Part shown: piece by piece, positions 1 to 8,771 of the stretch
Layout: each line of letters begins with the position of its first letter
Position numbering within the stretch: position 1 is the stretch's first letter
DNA from: G965220205 sp965220205
GTDB lineage: Bacteria; Chloroflexota; Dehalococcoidia; Lucifugimonadales; Australimonadaceae
DNA length: 64,000 nucleotides
Assembly: GCA_965220205.1 (NCBI GenBank)
Contig: OZ244812.1
Coordinates: 558,001-622,000, forward strand
Direction: 5' to 3'
Made by a program: the position numbers and the translations under genes
Notes under the pieces: generated by a model
What the model saw: only the letters and a program-made list of their open reading frames with translations
Database searches by the model: none
Told to the model about the DNA's origin: nothing

Positions 1-297
1 CGACCGCGTAATCGTGCCCGGAATGTCGCCGAGATGCTCCTTCGCGAACTCAACCTTCGTCGCAACCGAGGGATGGGCGCCCAGCTCGCGAAGCGCGGCG
101 CCCAGGTTTCGCTCCGAGGCGCCCTCGCCGTAGTTGGGGGCCGTGTCGAAGTGGTCGACGCCGCACTCGAGCGCGCGGGCGACGAGTTCCCTACGCTCCT
201 TGGGCGTGCCCGAGATCATGGCGGCAGCCGTATTGCCGCACCCGAACCCGATCTCCGAGACTCGGAGTCCTGAGGACCCCAATGGGCGGTACCGCAA
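1..297 (-). CDS. Aldo/keto reductase, N-terminal part (runs off the window)
   Basis: NAD(P)H-dependent carbonyl reductase of the AKR superfamily; only the first 99 residues are in the window. The reading frame opens RYRPLGSSGLRVSEIGFGCG and carries the AKR signature DTAPNYG (Asp51 and Tyr56 of the catalytic tetrad) and the tetrad lysine (K81 in TKVEF); the histidine lies beyond the edge. The start is a TTG at 295-297 preceded by GGAGGG at good spacing; no in-frame ATG fits. It is closely similar to the complete AKR at 55990-57006 and, like that copy, sits next to Rieske and bicupin genes. It is the last visible gene of the minus-strand run that begins at 10055, after a 142-bp gap holding a long hairpin. 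The substrate is unknown. Confidence 0.85.
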   Translation of the reverse strand, partial: MRYRPLGSSGLRVSEIGFGCGNTAAAMISGTPKERRELVARALECGVDHFDTAPNYGEGASERNLGAALRELGAHPSVATKVEFAKEHLGDIPGTITRS

Positions 298-345
298 ACG
301 TCCCTCCGGTGCTGCCGGTCATTGCATCGAGGCGGGAATCTCGTT

Positions 346-436
346 CCCTTCGGCGGCGAGCCCCCCTTGTTCCCTCTCCCTAGCCCTTCCCGCTGAGGCG
401 GGAGAGGGGACGAGAGGGGGGCTCGCCGCCGAAGGG
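346..436. repeat. Nested inverted repeat (21-bp outer arms), repeat-element relative
   Basis: Positions 346-366 and 416-436 are perfect 21-bp reverse complements (core TTCGGCGGCGAGCCCCCC). The 49-nt loop holds a second inverted repeat (CCCTCTCCC near 371-379, GGGAGAGGG near 400-408). It lies between the Rieske gene ending at 440 and the AKR start at 297. It could act as a transcription terminator or processing hairpin inside the operon, or be a REP/MITE-like element. Its inner G/A-rich motif resembles the other GGGGGAGAG elements in this window. Confidence 0.7.
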
Positions 437-439
437 GCT

Positions 440-1783
440 CTAGTCAGCCACGCGCCGTCCGCTGACGTGGAACCCGCGCTCCCCGACATCGGCCGAGCGC
501 TCCTCCTGCGTCATGTTGAAGAGGCGCATGCCCTCTTCCCACGAGAGGCCGCTGATGTTGTCGGACGTGATGCGGACCTCCGCATCGTCCTCGGGCGCAC
601 GGACGATGCCGATGGGGTCCTGGCCCTCGCGGACGCGGATGACCTGCTCCTGCCAGACCTTGCGGTTCATGATCAGGCCCTCGTCGGACTTGCCGAGGTG
701 CCACTTCTCCCAGTTGGGAAGGTAGTGGCGCTCCTCGGGCCCCTGGGTCTGCTGGGCGACCTCGTCCTCCCAGATGTTGCCCTGGCGCCACTTGTGCCCG
801 TAGTTCCAGTACGACCCGACCTGCTGGGCCCAGTCCGTCGGCAGGTCCCAGGCCCTGGCGATGTTGGGCATGGGATTGTTGGTCTGGTAGATGGCCTTCT
901 GGCCCTCCTCCGAGATCTTGCCGTCGACGTAGGGGTAGAACTCGACGTCGAACCAGCGCGTCCGGTAGTCGTCGAGCGGTATCGCCCACTTGATGTCGCC
1001 GGCGTTGTCCTTGTTGACGCGCTGCGAGGGCCAGACGGTGTGCGTCTCGTGGTAGAGGTAGAAGCCGGGCGAAGACATCATGTCCTTGAGCACCTTCATC
1101 CGCGTGCCCCAAGGCGTGCGTTCGTACGTCACTGGCGTCGCCGGCTTGCCGTCGTGGGCCTGCTGCATCGTTCCGACGCGCGGCGGGTTGCGGTACCAGC
1201 CGTGCGCGATCTCCCCATGCCACGGGTCCATGTTGTTGTCATGCAGCGCTTGGAAGACGTTGCATTGCTCGACGTAGCCGCCGTTTCCGGTGACGCGGAC
1301 GCCGTCCTCGCTGAACAGCTGATGGTAGCGCGGGAAGAGCGGCTGGAGCTCGGCGGGCCCCATGTAGGCGAAGATGAGGCCCGCGACTTCCCGGCAAGGG
1401 TAGGCGACGTGCTTCACCTTCTCGTTGAAGCGGTTCTCCGGCGGCTCGCCCGGCATCTCGACGACGTTGCCGTCCCCGTCGTACAGCCATCCGTGGTAGA
1501 GACAACGGAGGCAGTCGCCCTCGACGCGACCGTAGGAGAGGGACGTGCCGCGGTGGGCGCAATGCTCCTCCATCAGGTGCGGCGCCCCGCGCGAGTCGCG
1601 GAACAGGATGAGGTGCTCGCCGAGCACCGTGAGCTTAATCGGGTTGAGCGCGCCGTTGAACCCGCCGCGTCCTCCTCCGAGGGCGGCCGAGACCTCCACG
1701 GGAATCCAATAGCGGCGGAACACATCGCCGGACGGCGTCCCGGGCCCCACCTGAATCAGCGCCAACTCTTCGTCGTTTCTCAT
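440..1783 (-). CDS. Rieske non-heme iron oxygenase, large subunit (divergent)
   Basis: Oxygenase component of a ring-hydroxylating or demethylating system, expected to accept electrons from a separate reductase/ferredoxin and activate O2 at a mononuclear iron. 447 aa. The Rieske [2Fe-2S] site is C75-x-H77 and C94-x2-H97 (CLYHGW). The catalytic-domain motif is D186-x2-H189-x4-H194 within DNNMDPWHGEIAHGW, which departs from the EGGID-type motif of most paralogs here and resembles phthalate/vanillate-type enzymes only distantly. The ATG at 1783 follows AAGGAGG. It is transcribed 65 bp after the Rieske gene at 1849-3135. No small subunit, ferredoxin or reductase is nearby. The substrate cannot be read from the sequence. 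Confidence 0.93.
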   Translation of the reverse strand: MRNDEELALIQVGPGTPSGDVFRRYWIPVEVSAALGGGRGGFNGALNPIKLTVLGEHLILFRDSRGAPHLMEEHCAHRGTSLSYGRVEGDCLRCLYHGWLYDGDGNVVEMPGEPPENRFNEKVKHVAYPCREVAGLIFAYMGPAELQPLFPRYHQLFSEDGVRVTGNGGYVEQCNVFQALHDNNMDPWHGEIAHGWYRNPPRVGTMQQAHDGKPATPVTYERTPWGTRMKVLKDMMSSPGFYLYHETHTVWPSQRVNKDNAGDIKWAIPLDDYRTRWFDVEFYPYVDGKISEEGQKAIYQTNNPMPNIARAWDLPTDWAQQVGSYWNYGHKWRQGNIWEDEVAQQTQGPEERHYLPNWEKWHLGKSDEGLIMNRKVWQEQVIRVREGQDPIGIVRAPEDDAEVRITSDNISGLSWEEGMRLFNMTQEERSADVGERGFHVSGRRVAD

Positions 1784-1848
1784 CGACTCGCCTCCTTGTG
1801 CTTGCCCCTTGGTTGCTTGTCCTATACGCCGCGCCGAGGGAGCGGCGT

Positions 1849-3135
1849 CTACGTTCTCGCTCGAAGCCGCTCGGCGGCGCCCTCGTGGAATGGCGCCTCC
1901 CGGTCGATGACGACCGAGGCCGACCGCACGTGATATAGCTCGCCGTGGGCTGCGGTGTACGGCTCGTGGCCCTCCTCGAGCTCGCGCGCCGCCCGCAGAA
2001 GGAGGCGCCGGTAGGCGATCACGGCAAGGTCGCTCGTCCCGAGGTGCTCCTCCTCGCGCCGGACGATCGGGCTCATGCTCTCCTGCACCGCCATGTCCTG
2101 CTCGCCGATGCCTCGGATGCCCGTGAACGTCCGCCGCTCCTGCTCCTCACGGTCGATTAGATAGTCGTTGCCGCTGTTGCGGACCGGTCTGAACCGGTCG
2201 TCGACCTCGGCGTGGATTCCGGAGCCGTCCAGACGCTCGCGCTCCTCGCCCGTGATGGGCCTGTCTCCGTTCCAGGTGAGGCTGAAGGCCCACACGTGCT
2301 CATCGTCGATGGGGACCCACGCATGCCCGCCAATGCTGTTCCCCGCCTCGGTCGAGCCGGGAATCATCGTATACCAGGGCATGAGGAACTGCGTGATGCG
2401 CCAGTAGTACGTGTCGGACTCGGCCGCGCGCCGCGCCCCGATGAGCATGCCGTAGCCGGTCTCGCGTATCTCGAACGCCGGGTGCGTGTCCGAGAGAGTG
2501 TAGCGGCGCACCGTCGGCCCTGTCTCGTCTCTCAGCGCGTCCGCGACCTCGTGTCGCCGCGCAGGGGGCAAGCCCCCGTGCAGGAACGAGATGTGGCTCG
2601 AGTCGATGCCGCCCTCCACGGCCTGCGCCCAGTTGGTCTCCTGGCTTCGCTTCGTCATGATTAGGTGATCGTCCGGGACGCGGGTCCACTCCAGCTCCGG
2701 AAACGATGGCTCGAGGCCGGATGGGCCGAGGTAGGCCCAGATGAGCTGTCCCCGCTCGACGGTGGGGTACGCCTTGAGCTTGATTTTGCTCTTGAAGTTG
2801 GATGCTTCCGGCTCGGACGGCATGTCCACGCAGTTGCCGTCCACGTCGTACTTCCATCCGTGATAGACGCAGCGCAGCCCGTGCTCCTCATTCCGGCCCC
2901 AGAACAGCCCGGCGCGCCGGTGGGGGCACGACGCCTGAACGAGGCCGACTCTGCCGGACGTGTCCTTGAACGCGACGAGCTGCTCACCCATGATCATGAC
3001 GCGGACGGGCGGTCCGTCGGGCCGCGGCAACTCCCTGGCCAGCAGGACGGGCGTCCAGAAGCGGCGCAACAGGTTGCCCATGGGCGTTCCCGGGCCAACC
3101 CGCGTGAGCAGCTCGTTGTCCTCGATCGAGAGCAT
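1849..3135 (-). CDS. Rieske oxygenase, phthalate-dioxygenase-like
   Basis: 428-aa oxygenase alpha subunit beginning MLSIEDNELLTRVGPGTPMG, an N-terminal signature shared with most of the Rieske proteins in this window and with phthalate 4,5-dioxygenase-type enzymes. Rieske ligands are C70-x-H72 and C89-x2-H92. The iron-site motif EGGIDSSHISFLH gives bridging D178 and ligands H181 and H186. The catalytic Ring_hydroxyl_A-type domain fills the rest. It is second to last in the complete part of the minus-strand operon, 26 bp downstream of the bicupin gene. Its pairing with another Rieske gene suggests successive oxidations or alternative substrates (inference). Confidence 0.95.
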   Translation of the reverse strand: MLSIEDNELLTRVGPGTPMGNLLRRFWTPVLLARELPRPDGPPVRVMIMGEQLVAFKDTSGRVGLVQASCPHRRAGLFWGRNEEHGLRCVYHGWKYDVDGNCVDMPSEPEASNFKSKIKLKAYPTVERGQLIWAYLGPSGLEPSFPELEWTRVPDDHLIMTKRSQETNWAQAVEGGIDSSHISFLHGGLPPARRHEVADALRDETGPTVRRYTLSDTHPAFEIRETGYGMLIGARRAAESDTYYWRITQFLMPWYTMIPGSTEAGNSIGGHAWVPIDDEHVWAFSLTWNGDRPITGEERERLDGSGIHAEVDDRFRPVRNSGNDYLIDREEQERRTFTGIRGIGEQDMAVQESMSPIVRREEEHLGTSDLAVIAYRRLLLRAARELEEGHEPYTAAHGELYHVRSASVVIDREAPFHEGAAERLRART

Positions 3136-3161
3136 CCTTGCCTCCGAAACGCGAGTGCGCC

Positions 3162-4424
3162 TCAGTCTTCCAGAACCTCGATGTTGGCGCCCTCTGGCGT
3201 ATAGACCTGCGGAGGCATCGTCGACACGGCCCCCTCCTCCTTGAGCTGCTGCTCGAAGTACTGGCGCACGTACGGGTCTTCGAGGTGGTACGGGATCGCG
3301 TTGCCGCCGTCGGTGATGTCCGCGTGCTGCCTGATCAGCGCGCCCTCCTCCGCGAAGTCGTTGTCCCGGTTGGCGCTCGAGGCCGGGTTGCCGGGCATCG
3401 GCCCCGTGTAGTTGAAGACGCGGAACACATCCTTGCCGACGGCGAAGTGCTGGTGGAACCAGTTGGACGGACCGGGCGCGGCGCTGATGAGACCGCCGGG
3501 CACGTACTCTTGCATCTTGACGAGATCGCCTTTGCCGTCCGCCCAGGGCGTGAGGCCGCCCTCGTCACGGGGCCAGGTGATCGAGTAGCCCTTGCCCCGG
3601 ACGCACACCAGGACGGCGCCCGAGCCGTGCGCGTGCGCCTTGGCGTAGCGGCCGCTGGGGTACTCGCCGATCCATCCCTGGATCATCGTGTTGCCGGCCA
3701 TGTTCGGCGCTACCCAGCGAAAGCCCGGTCCGCGGTTGTTGTCGAGCGGGATGTAGGCCGAGGCGATGTCGGGAATCAGGTTGGACGTCACCATCGCGCG
3801 CCCTCGCACGGGCTGGGGCTCGACCTCCTCGTTGGGGTTCCAGTACTCCTCCAGGTTGCCCCCCAACCGGTCCTCGAAGTTGAAGTCGCAGTCGAAGATG
3901 AAGCTCGGGTTCTGGAACATGTTGACGGAGCGCGGCGCCGAGTTCACGGCGAGGAGGAGGGCAGGGCTGGACGAGGCGTTGACGATGCGGAAATTGGCGT
4001 TGAGCGGAATCGAGAACAGACTCCACGGCTGCCACTCGAACGCGGTCATCGCGGTGTCGCCGTTTCGCCAGACCTCGGTGCTGCCCCGGCCCTCGAGGAC
4101 GATGTAGCGCTCCTCGTACATATGCTTCTGTGGGAGGAGCGCGCCGCGGGGCGGGACTTCTACGACAAACATCCCCGTCGTGTTGTTCGTGCCGATCACT
4201 TGGATGTACGTCCCTTTGCCGCCGACGCGCGGCCAATCGGCGCGGGGCAGGTCACGGGAGTCGCGGATCCCGACGCCAACGAACACGGGCAACCCTTCCT
4301 CTTTGAGGAACTTCTCCCACGCCGTGGCCATGCGGACCGTGTAGCTGCTGCGGCCGCCCTCGCCCTCTTTGTGCCAACCCGCCCGCGCGTTGCCCGTCGG
4401 CTCGATGTATCGTGGCGTCGTCAA
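3162..4424 (-). CDS. Bicupin protein (gentisate-dioxygenase-superfamily-like)
   Basis: 420 aa with two cupin barrels, roughly residues 80-175 and 245-345. The C-terminal cupin keeps a metal-type motif (H264-x-H266 in KAHAHGSG, and H324-x-H326 in WFHQHF). The N-terminal barrel (KHMYEERYIVLEG) has only a partial set. It is a paralog of the bicupin at 54785-55981, with the same architecture and the same WxHQHF motif. The start is a TTG at 4424 with AAAGGAG six bases upstream; there is no in-frame ATG. It sits between an amidohydrolase and two Rieske genes. It could be an Fe(II) ring-cleavage dioxygenase or an isomerase/lyase; the sequence does not decide. The low similarity of its N-terminal half to classical gentisate dioxygenase argues against a firm name. 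Confidence 0.85.
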   Translation of the reverse strand: MTTPRYIEPTGNARAGWHKEGEGGRSSYTVRMATAWEKFLKEEGLPVFVGVGIRDSRDLPRADWPRVGGKGTYIQVIGTNNTTGMFVVEVPPRGALLPQKHMYEERYIVLEGRGSTEVWRNGDTAMTAFEWQPWSLFSIPLNANFRIVNASSSPALLLAVNSAPRSVNMFQNPSFIFDCDFNFEDRLGGNLEEYWNPNEEVEPQPVRGRAMVTSNLIPDIASAYIPLDNNRGPGFRWVAPNMAGNTMIQGWIGEYPSGRYAKAHAHGSGAVLVCVRGKGYSITWPRDEGGLTPWADGKGDLVKMQEYVPGGLISAAPGPSNWFHQHFAVGKDVFRVFNYTGPMPGNPASSANRDNDFAEEGALIRQHADITDGGNAIPYHLEDPYVRQYFEQQLKEEGAVSTMPPQVYTPEGANIEVLED

Positions 4425-4451
4425 TGGATGCTCCTTTCGAGGGGCCCGCCG

Positions 4452-5606
4452 CTACATCTTGAGGCCCATCGTGGGTTTGTCGAACGTGAACTCCCCGGCC
4501 TTCTTGAGCCAGGGCCGGTTCCATATCTGGTCCGTGTAGTCCGACTCCATGCGTTCGATGGGCGCCGGCAGCGGCTGTCCGTAGACCGATGCAAGCGTCT
4601 CGCCCAGCACCTTCCGCCGGGTCTCGGACGGCAGACCGGTCATGGTCAGCTCGACGGTGTCGTCGGTGTAGGGCCAGATCCCGCCTGCGTGCGGGTAGTC
4701 GTTGGCGTAGACGAAGTTGTCGGCGCCCCACCGCCGGAGCAGGAAGCTGCCGACGCCGTCCTGCATGAACGTCGAGTACATCTGGCGGCTGAAATACTCG
4801 CTAGGCAGCAGATCGAGTCCCATGTCCCGGCCCTTGTCGAACTTGCGGTCGAGGTCCTCGAGGTAGAAGGGAATCCAGCCGACCTCGAACTCCGCGAAGA
4901 CGATCTTGAGCCGGGGGTGCCGCTGCAGCACGCCGGAGAGGACGACCTCTGCGAGCGCCTTCATCGCAACGGTCTTGTGGCCGAAGGCCTGGCGGGTGAT
5001 GACGCCGAACCGGTCCTCGTCGCCCCGCGTCACGTAGGCGCCGAAACCCGTGTTGATGTGCCAGCCGATGGGCATCTCGACCTCTTCGGCCGCCGACCAG
5101 AACCGCTCGTAGTGGTCGCCGGTGAACGGCAGGCCGTCGGGAGGAGCGATCCACGTCGAGACGCCCTTGAGGCCGCCGTCCTTGGCGCGCTGCATCTCCT
5201 TGATGGCGTAGTCGATGTCCCACAGCCCGATCAACGCCTGTCCCCATAGGCGGTTCGGGGCCTCCTTGCAGAAATCGATCATCCAGTCGTTGTAGACCTG
5301 CTCCCCCGCCTGCGAGAGCGGCAGGTCCACCGGCTCGAAGAAGAACTGCTCGAAGAGACCCTTGGCGAGCGTTGGGTAGATCACCTCGGCGCTGATGCCG
5401 TCGGCGGCCATGTCCTTCAGCCGCTCCTTGGGGTCCCAACCGCCTGCGCGCGAGTGGTTGAACCGGCCGTACTGCACGCGCGGGAAGTGGAGCGCGCGGT
5501 CGCGGTACTTGGGCGGCATCTCCTTTTCCCACAGGTCCGGCGGCTCGGATACGTGCGAGTCCCCGGACATGCGGACTTCCTGATCACTCGCGGCAGACGT
5601 TGTCAT
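4452..5606 (-). CDS. Amidohydrolase family 2 (ACMSD-like TIM barrel)
   Basis: 384-aa metal-dependent hydrolase/decarboxylase of the amidohydrolase-2 family. Near the N-terminus it has the D-x-H motif typical of this subgroup (MSGDSHVSEPPDLW). It then has a mid-barrel histidine (GWHINTGFG), an FAEFEVGW strand and the late Asp region NDYPHAGGIWP. The ATG at 5606 was chosen because AAAAGGAGG precedes it; the frame stays open far upstream only because of high GC. It lies 44 bp after the permease gene and 27 bp before the bicupin, well inside the operon. Members act on C-C or C-N bonds of ring-cleavage products (family knowledge); the substrate here is unknown. Confidence 0.9.
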   Translation of the reverse strand: MTTSAASDQEVRMSGDSHVSEPPDLWEKEMPPKYRDRALHFPRVQYGRFNHSRAGGWDPKERLKDMAADGISAEVIYPTLAKGLFEQFFFEPVDLPLSQAGEQVYNDWMIDFCKEAPNRLWGQALIGLWDIDYAIKEMQRAKDGGLKGVSTWIAPPDGLPFTGDHYERFWSAAEEVEMPIGWHINTGFGAYVTRGDEDRFGVITRQAFGHKTVAMKALAEVVLSGVLQRHPRLKIVFAEFEVGWIPFYLEDLDRKFDKGRDMGLDLLPSEYFSRQMYSTFMQDGVGSFLLRRWGADNFVYANDYPHAGGIWPYTDDTVELTMTGLPSETRRKVLGETLASVYGQPLPAPIERMESDYTDQIWNRPWLKKAGEFTFDKPTMGLKM

Positions 5607-5650
5607 CGCGACCTCCTTTTCAGCAGCCGTCCGAGCCGGCGACGCTGGTC

Positions 5651-7456
5651 TCAGCCAACGTTGCGCACCGGGGCCTGTTGCGGCGTCGCCGGCTCGTCGG
5701 CCGCGCGCCGCCGCTCGTCGTGCCGGACGCCGAGGCGCAGCCCGAAGTACCGGGCGATGACCACAATGACGGTGGTGAAGCTCATGACGAAGAGCCCAAC
5801 GATGTTCGCCTCTTCGAGGTAGCCGAACGCCGCATACTCGAGCGCGAGCACCGATAGGGTTAGCGACTCCCGCGACGCCAACAGGATGACCGTGCTGGTC
5901 GCGCCGGCGGCCGACACGAAGTTCAACGTCGCGAGCAGGATCAGCGTCGGCATGAGCAGCGGCAAGACCACTCGGATGTAGGTCCGCGTCCATCCCGCGC
6001 CGGACACGCGCCCCGCCTCCTCCATATCGGTGCCAATCTGGACGAGCACGGCCTTGCTGATGTTCACGCCGGTGGTGTTTCCGGAGAGCACGACCACGAT
6101 AATCAGCGCCCAGATGCTGCCAAACAGGAAGCTGAGGCCCGGCGTGCCGAGGAATATCAGGAGCAGCCCCAGGCCGCTCAGAATGCCGGGTATGGCCGCC
6201 GACCCCCAGACGATGAGGTCGAGCAGGATACGTCCTCGCCATTTCGTCCGCACGAGGATGTACGCGAGCAGCACGAACAACAGCGGACTCCCGATTGCGG
6301 CGGCGATCGAAATGATGAGCGTCGTCTGGAGCGACGCCATGAACAGGTTGTCCACCAGCACGAACCGCCAGTGGTCCAAGCTGAACACCGGCGTGATGTT
6401 GAAGTAGCCCGACCGCTTCATGAAGGAGCCGAGCACCAAGGTGAGGGCGGGCATGATCGTCAGCGCCCCGATGAGCGTGATGATCGTGCTGAAGACGGGA
6501 ATGCGCCATACGCCGAGATCGATCAACCCCGGCTTGAACTGGCCGGTGATGGTCGTGTAACGCCGGCGGGTCGTGACCCACCGCTGGAGCGGGATGACGA
6601 TCGCCACGACCAGCAGCGTCAGGCTCGCGAGCACCGTGGCCTGACCGTAGAGGGGCGGCGAGTTCTCGCGGACCATCTGGAAGATGAGGGTCGAGTAGAC
6701 GAAGAATCCGATCGGCACGCCCAGCAACTGTTCGATCTCGAACCCGGAGAGAATGCGCAGCATCTGGAGGGCGAAGACCAGCGCCATGGGCGCCGCCATC
6801 AGAGGAAGCGTGATGCGGCTCATCGTCTTGAAGTTGCTCGCGCCCGACACCCGGGCGGACTCCTCGAGGGCGGCGTCCATGTTGCGGAACGCCGGCGTCA
6901 GGAGCATCACCTTCGTGCTGATGCCGTTGGCCATCAGGTGGGCCCAGACGATCCCCTCGACGCTGAAGATATTGAACGGGCCGGTGGTGATGAAGGGGAG
7001 CGCCTCCAGCGCCTTGTTCAGGATCCCGATCCGCGGGTCCATCAGGGTCATCCACGCCAGCGTCGTCGAGATCCCCGGCATCATGAACGATATCCAGAAC
7101 AGGAACTCGAGCGTATTGCTGAACGGGATGTTCGTCCGGGCCAGCACCCAGCTGATCAGCACCGCGGTGGGAAAACTGACGGCGACGACCAGCGCCCAGA
7201 TCATGATCGTGTTGCGTAGGGCGGCGAACAGGCGCGGGTCCTCCCACGCGACCCGCCAGTTGTCGAGTCCCCACACTCGGTCGCCGAACCAGATGTAATC
7301 CGACGTGTTGAAGCTCAGCAACAGGATCAGGATGATGGGGTAGATCAGGAAGAACCCGAGGACCAGCAGGATCGCGAGCATGATGAACGTGGTCTGCTGG
7401 GTACGGAGTACCCTCATCAAACCGGACCGGGGGCGGGTTACGTCTGGCAGTTGCAT
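5651..7456 (-). CDS. ABC transporter permease, two fused permease domains (iron/polyamine type)
   Basis: 601-aa inner-membrane protein with two BPD_transp_1 domains in tandem, as in FbpB/ThiP-type importers. Two EAA loops that dock the ATPase are visible: EESARVSGASNFKTMSRITL in the first half and EEAGRVSGAGWTRTYIRVVL in the second. Long hydrophobic helices begin at residue ~22 (TFIMLAILLVLGFFLIYPII). It is encoded with the family-1 solute-binding lipoprotein at 8772-10055, with an amidohydrolase gene between them. No ATP-binding subunit is encoded in the window. Given its operon partners, the cargo may be an organic substrate rather than iron (inference). Confidence 0.93.
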   Translation of the reverse strand: MQLPDVTRPRSGLMRVLRTQQTTFIMLAILLVLGFFLIYPIILILLLSFNTSDYIWFGDRVWGLDNWRVAWEDPRLFAALRNTIMIWALVVAVSFPTAVLISWVLARTNIPFSNTLEFLFWISFMMPGISTTLAWMTLMDPRIGILNKALEALPFITTGPFNIFSVEGIVWAHLMANGISTKVMLLTPAFRNMDAALEESARVSGASNFKTMSRITLPLMAAPMALVFALQMLRILSGFEIEQLLGVPIGFFVYSTLIFQMVRENSPPLYGQATVLASLTLLVVAIVIPLQRWVTTRRRYTTITGQFKPGLIDLGVWRIPVFSTIITLIGALTIMPALTLVLGSFMKRSGYFNITPVFSLDHWRFVLVDNLFMASLQTTLIISIAAAIGSPLLFVLLAYILVRTKWRGRILLDLIVWGSAAIPGILSGLGLLLIFLGTPGLSFLFGSIWALIIVVVLSGNTTGVNISKAVLVQIGTDMEEAGRVSGAGWTRTYIRVVLPLLMPTLILLATLNFVSAAGATSTVILLASRESLTLSVLALEYAAFGYLEEANIVGLFVMSFTTVIVVIARYFGLRLGVRHDERRRAADEPATPQQAPVRNVG

Positions 7457-7485
7457 CCGTTAGACCCCATCGCTGCGTTCCTCTG

Positions 7486-8685
7486 CTAGGCGGTTATGCG
7501 CGTGCACAGCCGCAGAGCGTTGGCGCCCAGTATCTTGCTCTTCGCCTCTTCCGACAGGTTCTGCCTGTCGGTCACCTCGCTCACGCCGAACGGCCAGGGG
7601 CTGCCGGTGTGGGGATAGTCCGTCGAGAAGAGCCACATGTCGTCCCCGAACTCCTCGATGCAGTGCGGCAGCTGGCGGTCGGCGCCTTCGACCGCGTGGA
7701 ACAGCCGTCCCTCGGCGACGACCTCCGAAGGCAAGCGCCCCAACAGCGGCGTGAGGCGCCCGCGGCCGTCGTAGCTGCCGTCGAGCGCCTCGATGAGCCA
7801 TGGCATCCAGCCGGCGCCGGTCTCGAACACGCCCACGCGGAGTTGATCGAACAGGTCGAACACGCCTCCGCCGATGAGCGCGCCCACTGCAGTCATGCCC
7901 GACCAAGGCTGGTACATGGCGCGGATGAGGAACCCGGAGTTGTCGAGTTCGGTGGCCCCGGCGGTGTAGGGGGGCCGCAGCACGCCCCCGTGGACGAGCA
8001 CCGGAAGGTTCAGGTCCTGGGCTCGCTGAAACAGCGGATGGAGCGCCGGATTGTCCAGGAGGCGACCGTCCGGGCAGGCTGGCGGGACGAGCACGCCCAC
8101 CAGGTTCATATCCTCCTCAGCCCAGTACGTCAGATTCTCGACCGTCGCGCCTATGTCGCGCATCGTGGCGATCGCGACCCATCGCAGCTTCCCGCCGCTG
8201 CCGGCGCAGTAGTTGCTCATGTAGCGGTGGTAGGCGTTGTGGAGGGCCGACTCGAAGCCAACGTCCCGGAGCGTGCAGAAGCTGGTCGCGTGGCTGGGGA
8301 ACATCACGCTCACGTCGATATCCGCGCGCTCCATATCTCGCAGCCGGATCGACGGGTCCCAGTGGACCTCGCGGGGCACCGGTTCGCGTTTCGCGGAGAT
8401 GCGGCCCTCCGCCTTGGTCCGCACCGCCGCGCGGCCGCGCGCGTTGCCGAAGTGGTCGTACACGCCGAGGGGCCGCGTCTCGTCGGACGGCACGAGCACG
8501 GCGTACGGGTTCATGAACAGCATCGTGGACAGGCCCGCGTCCCGGTGCTTGGCCACGGCGCCTGAGAGCTCGTCGAACGGATCTCGATAGGCCGGGTCGA
8601 TGTGCTCGCGGTACGTCCGGTCCAGGTCCTCGTACTCGCGGACGTGCGAGTCCATATCCACGACGATGCGACCGTTGTAGCTCAC
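7486..8685 (-). CDS. Amidohydrolase family 2
   Basis: 399-aa TIM-barrel metal-dependent hydrolase, paralogous to the one at 4452-5606. It opens MSYNGRIVVDMDSHVREYED, with D-x-H in strand 1. Later it has LPVLVHGG (metal-site His region), VGVFETGAGWMPW and STDYPHTGSPWPFG (late Asp). The GTG at 8685 was preferred over an ATG 18 codons upstream because GGGAGG lies six bases before it. It sits between the solute-binding protein gene (86 bp away) and the permease gene (28 bp away). This suggests that the imported compound or an early product is its substrate (inference). Confidence 0.88.
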   Translation of the reverse strand: MSYNGRIVVDMDSHVREYEDLDRTYREHIDPAYRDPFDELSGAVAKHRDAGLSTMLFMNPYAVLVPSDETRPLGVYDHFGNARGRAAVRTKAEGRISAKREPVPREVHWDPSIRLRDMERADIDVSVMFPSHATSFCTLRDVGFESALHNAYHRYMSNYCAGSGGKLRWVAIATMRDIGATVENLTYWAEEDMNLVGVLVPPACPDGRLLDNPALHPLFQRAQDLNLPVLVHGGVLRPPYTAGATELDNSGFLIRAMYQPWSGMTAVGALIGGGVFDLFDQLRVGVFETGAGWMPWLIEALDGSYDGRGRLTPLLGRLPSEVVAEGRLFHAVEGADRQLPHCIEEFGDDMWLFSTDYPHTGSPWPFGVSEVTDRQNLSEEAKSKILGANALRLCTRITA

Positions 8686-8771
8686 GCTCGTCCTCCCGAT
8701 GTTGGGGGACCCGTATGCCTGCCTGGATGGGGCGGGCATACGGGCCCCGTGGCGTTAGCGGCGTAGAAGCC

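Noticed and set aside
134..5249. Long plus-strand open frames opposite the first operon (134-1933, 3138-5249)
   Set aside because: They are antisense to clear enzymes, rich in Arg/Val/Ala, without family similarity; they arise from GC-rich third positions.
4452..7274. 940-codon open frame extending the amidohydrolase at 4452-5606 upstream
   Set aside because: The upstream 556 codons run in another frame of the permease gene and encode no recognisable protein; the RBS-supported ATG at 5606 starts the real gene.
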